Shown here: piece by piece, positions 60,013 through 64,000 of the stretch | Position numbering within the stretch: the first letter of the stretch is position 1 | Layout: each line of letters opens with the position of its first letter | From: Cichorium intybus | Lineage: Eukaryota > Streptophyta > Magnoliopsida > Asterales > Asteraceae | DNA: 64,000 nucleotides | Direction of reading: 5' to 3' | NCBI GenBank assembly: GCA_023525715.1 | Contig: CM042013.1 | Location: forward strand, 82,295,494-82,359,493 | Made by a program: the position numbers and the translations under genes | Notes under the pieces: generated by a model | Database searches by the model: none | Told to the model about the DNA's origin: nothing | Seen by the model: the letters and a program-made list of their open reading frames with translations, nothing else

Positions 60013-60684
60013 GGATCAGATACCACTGAAGGGGTTGATCATAATAACAAAACATTTTTGCAAAATGGAAGACTTTACAAGATCAAATAATAGGTTCATA
60101 TAAATATCAAGCGAGGATCATGATGTTCATATAAAAACATAACTAGGATAATACAGTTCATAGCAATTGTTTTAACTTAAAGGAAGAATCAGAAGTTCAT
60201 ACCTTTGTTTGGATGCAAGGACCCATAGTAGTATCCCTCTAATGACTCACACCCAAGAACACCATACAACCAGACTGATAGAGCTTCCATTGAGAAGGAG
60301 GCAAGAGGCACAAACCCTCGAAGGCTTTGTGATTTTGCCAAAAGGGATGGGAGGAATGGAGTTGGCGGCTCCTTTAGGAAGAATATGATGCTTAAGGTTT
60401 AATCCCTAAGCCTCTATTTATAGTGGAGGCTCTCTATGGTTTCAAACTTAAGGAGCCTCCTTACACTTCACCTCCTGGACTGTTTCCATTAATTAATTTT
60501 TAATTAATTAACATCTAGTCCCTATAATTTATTTCTTCCAAATTAATTATTAATTAGTTTCTAATCAATTTATCATAACATGCCAAATTAATAAACTAAT
60601 TTCTCCCAATTTATTTTCATCACAATTTGTTTTTAACGAGGGCAACCCAAAAGGACCCTGCTACTATTAGAAATATCACCAACA
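60013..60684 (-). repeat. LTR with adjacent primer site, minus orientation
   Basis: The LTR is 60027-60684 (658 bp; minus strand TGTTGGTGAT to CCCCTTCA). A minus-strand TATA box CTATAAATAG lies at about 60413-60423. Next to it at 60013-60025 the minus strand reads TGGTATCTGATCC, a diverged initiator-Met primer site. The element's coding part and other LTR are absent. Confidence 0.75.
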
Positions 60685-60906
60685 GTTAATGACCTTGGAC
60701 CCTGGTACTATTAGTCCCATATATGTATTAACCTTTGGTTCCATCCAATGGTCCATTTTCAGACTTGACAAATGTGGATATCCAATGTCTCGATAGATAT
60801 CCAACCCACAAGACACAACAACCTATAAATCAACTTCTACTTTAAACTTGAGGCTAATCAACATCAAGATTCTCTCACCTAGCTTTTCAAACTTACCCCT
60901 TAGACG

Positions 60907-61068
<162 letters not shown>

Positions 61069-62422
61069 ATCATAAAACTATATAAGGCATAAATGCGAGA
61101 AAATTTAAGACCAACTGTCTTACACTAGGGAAAGAGTTCTAGACCCTCGGATCAAATTAATGTTTAAAATAAATGATTGAGATATAAAAGGGCTCATGAT
61201 TTATTTAGGCAGAAATTCCAAAATTTGAATCCCTAGCTGATCGAGCAACCTGTTGGCTTTCCTTTACACCCATTTAAAGAATACACCTCAACCACAGATA
61301 TTTTCATTTTCAGTTGCCCACTTACAGTGTGTGCTCAATCACTCTTGCTTAGAAACCCTAAGGTCTACTGGAAATATAATCAACATTGCCACAAAAGTCT
61401 CAGCCATCGTCACACCAGAGCGATCACCATCGATCGTTTCTCTAACACTCACATCCATACAACGTTTTCATGCTGCCTGCTACAAACCCTAGACCGCCAT
61501 TAAAACAACTATCATGTTTTAATCTGTTTGTTCCTTTTCTACCTATGCGTCTAATGTTGTTCTCCGTCGCTGGCACCGCTTAGTTGTTGATGTTGATTTT
61601 TTCTTTGGGTAGCTATTATAGAAAGAGTGACATCTATATTGGTCGTAACTTAAATATATCTCTATGTTTCATTATGCATAAACCATTCTTTATCCTTATG
61701 ATAAATGAAGGGAACGATATATTTTGTAGTTTAGAATTCTTGAAGGTTGAGTTACGGTGACTTAGATGAATAGCTTTGTCTGAGCACATGGACCGGGCAC
61801 TAATCAACAACCACCATACCGTGCTGCTACACCACCACCAACATACTATCACTTCCATAACTCATCCTTTTTCTATGTGTGTATCTATAAAAACCACTAC
61901 ATTATCCGATTTTAGGGTTTTCTATTTTAGATCTGGTACCATCACCAATACCCCTTCTCTGTCACTCACAACCACCACCACACATTTGGTGCCTCCTTTC
62001 TATGAACTCTCTACCTCTCTATCTCTATAGAAGTATGCCCATTTTTTGTTTTAAGCATGAAATTTGGGTTTTTGGTTGAACCAGAAAAATGATTTAGGAA
62101 AATAAGGGAAGAAACTCGTAAATCTGAGTTTTTCTAATCTCATGCCTCACCTAGTGTTAATTATGTTTTTCTATTCATTTGAGTTGTCTAATTTTTTCTG
62201 TTTTGTTGTTGTTTGTAATAGGTTATTTGCTAAATCCATGTGGCATATGATCAAAGATTGAAATGATCCACATCATTTGAGTAGCCGAAGTCAATTTCTT
62301 TCTCCTTCATATTACATGATTAGGTTGTTGATTTTGCATATGTGGATTATGGGTATTTGTCTTAATATGTTTATATATGGTTAATAGTAAACATTGTGTG
62401 TCTGTGTGTTTGTGCTTAATAG

Positions 62423-62817
62423 CAGTGTTGCAAAAGACGCTAGGCGCTCCCAGGTCGGTGGACTAGCGAGTAGCGATTACTCGGCTAGGCGGGAGTACTC
62501 GGACGAGTACTCGGATAACGTAAATTATAAAGAAATTAATTTTGGGTAAATTATATATATGACAAATATTATAAGTTCATTAGATTTATAACAAAATAGA
62601 TGAATATCAATTAATTTAGGGGTTTATTTTCAGTCAACAAACCGAGTATAAGATTTGACCGAGGAATTTCTGAGGAAATCCGAGGAACTTCCCAGGAATT
62701 CCGAGTAATAGCTAATCCGATTTATTAGACCGATTCTTGAAAAATCGCCAAGGTACCTAGCCGAGTCTGAGTACTCGCCCGAGTACTCGGTCGAGTCGGC
62801 CGAGTTTTGCAACACTG
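62423..62817. mobile_element. hAT-type MITE, 395 bp
   Basis: Terminal inverted repeats CAGTGTTGCAAAA and TTTTGCAACACTG, and a perfect 8-bp duplication CTTAATAG (62415-62422 and 62818-62825). Copy A has a single CTTAATAG at 16057-16064 and no insert. The inside is rich in GAGTACTCGG-type words. No coding capacity. Confidence 0.92.
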
Positions 62818-62945
62818 CTTAATAGTATAAATGTGTAGATCTGGTCAGTTTATTAGATGGATGTGTATTAATATGTTATTATCTGTATTAAAATAGTCTA
62901 CGTGTATTTGTGCTTCTTGTTATGCGGTTTCTTTCTGATTCTTTT

Positions 62946-62953
62946 GATATGTT
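62946..62953. other. Empty target site of the 12.5-kb hAT
   Basis: One copy of GATATGTT, with flanks equal to those on both sides of the hAT element in copy A (TTCTTTC.GATTCTTTT on the left, TATGT.TTTTTTGTGTGATC on the right). Confidence 0.92.
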
Positions 62954-63946
62954 TATGTGTTTTTTGTGTGATCATCAATTTTACAGGGTTTCATTTATTG
63001 GATGGTTGAAGGAAATTGTAAAGCTGGAAGCTACGGTGTCCAAATATATTATTAAAGTCTTCTATTTGGAAAAAGAAATCTTACTTTGTATTTAACTTGT
63101 TTAAGGGTGAGGTTTATTGTTAGTTTTTCTCATTGTGATTTTACCCTGTGAGGTGTGGACATGTCATGTGGGAGCCTGCAACCGGTTCCAATTTTTTTTC
63201 TTAAAAATGAGGAACAGCAAAGTTAGAGAATATTGAATTGATGATAAATAAACTCTAAAGCTCTTATTGTTCTTACTGTTGCGACTTATGAAAACATAAA
63301 ATTTAACAAAGTAGATAGATTAGGTTAAAGCATGAATGAACATTTCCTATCTAAACCAAATTTGATGCGAATAATAAATTCGACTTATTTTGGATGATAC
63401 GTAAAAAGTGTGTAGATTCGGTTAAATGTAATTTTCTTTTAAACGAAAATTAATTTTAGGTTAAAACTTTGTTTTAATCAAAGCTAATCCAATATCATAC
63501 TGAGGAAATTTATTTTTTTTAAGTTCCTTGAATTTACCCTTTTCTTTTTTCTTCTCCGTACACAGAAGAGGAAAAGAATCAACAGCTACCCCACACGTCG
63601 CTATCATGGTTTTCTCACTCTGTATGTTCTTTCCAATTTATTATTGTTATTTTACTCTACATAGAATCTTTTATTAGATTTTCAGGATTTGATATAGAAA
63701 AATGTATCGTAATGTTTTCACAATAACACCAAAAAGAACATTATTTATTTTATTTTCGTGAATATCGTCTATATAATTTAGTTTTAGTTTTTTTTTTTTT
63801 CAAAAAATATGTTGTAGATTTGATATACGTTACTTCCATTTTTTCAATTGAAAACGTTGATATGACAGGGGAGAGGTAGTGTTATTTCTTTCGAACTCTA
63901 TATCCGAAAAAATGTCGCTTAATAGGCCATTGAGCATTCGTTATGG

Positions 63947-64000
63947 TTAGATTATGATGATTTTCATTAGAGACCACACGTCTCATCGTTACTGATGGGA
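63947..64000. other. Window end, beyond the duplication
   Basis: Similarity to copy A (29762) stops near 63946. The last bases show nothing recognisable. Confidence 0.4.

Overview
The window is plant nuclear DNA, most likely from a eudicot with a large, transposon-filled genome. The sequence gives several reasons for this: LTR retrotransposons with plant-type primer sites (initiator-Met tRNA for Tekay-like Ty3 and for Ty1/copia; the Athila/Tat-type TGGCGCCGTTGCCGGGGA site), plant hAT and CACTA transposons, a tRNA-derived SINE, long (TA)n microsatellites and very AT-rich spacers. The degenerate retroelement protein at 8.6-11.3 kb resembles proteins I associate with Asteraceae repeats, so a lettuce or sunflower relative is my guess, but this is inference. 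I find no intact host gene, rRNA or functional tRNA gene.

Layout. 1-1.35 kb: retroelement-like flank with a TATA box. 1.35-8.64 kb: non-autonomous Athila/Tat-like LTR element (minus strand) whose left LTR carries a nested solo LTR of the same family. 8.64-11.7 kb: decayed large retroelement ORF (plus) with polypurine tract and 3' LTR. 11.9-16.2 and 28.7-29.8 kb: copy A of a dispersed duplication; copy B lies at 57.9-63.95 kb. Copy A is split by a hAT transposon (16193-28739), which is itself split by a near-complete Tekay-like Ty3 element (16692-25742). 29.8-32.6 kb: MITEs and (TA)n arrays. 32.77-45.36 kb: CACTA transposon made of GCGTGGCTA repeats and large inverted modules, split by a very young Ty1/copia element (34685-43667). 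About 46.6-47.7 kb: decayed copia pol. 47.7-53.7 kb: coding-free, G-poor LARD-like element with a 5'-truncated and a full LTR. 53.7-57.9 kb: AT-rich spacer with small repeats and a SINE. 57.9-64 kb: copy B with its own insertions.

Because copies A and B are both present, several insertions have a visible empty site in the same window: the 12.5-kb hAT (8-bp duplication GATATGTT), a 395-bp hAT MITE (CTTAATAG), a solo LTR (AGTGC), and the MITE-plus-(TA)n cassettes. The most unusual pattern is the last one: MITEs of three unrelated families sit exactly between (TA)n arrays of about 80-130 bp, and the paralogous empty sites have only a few TA units. Other points: a probable in-frame 96-nt intron in the Ty3 gag-pro ORF, a string of TAG stops that look like deaminated CAG sites, and a short inverted filler copied from a few hundred bases away.

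The parts do not form a host pathway. What works together is each transposon's own machinery: gag, protease, reverse transcriptase, RNase H and integrase in the Ty3 and copia elements, each broken by one stop or one frameshift, and a hAT transposase broken by a stop, a frameshift and the Ty3 insertion. The non-autonomous elements would depend on enzymes made elsewhere. All coordinates and counts were read by eye.
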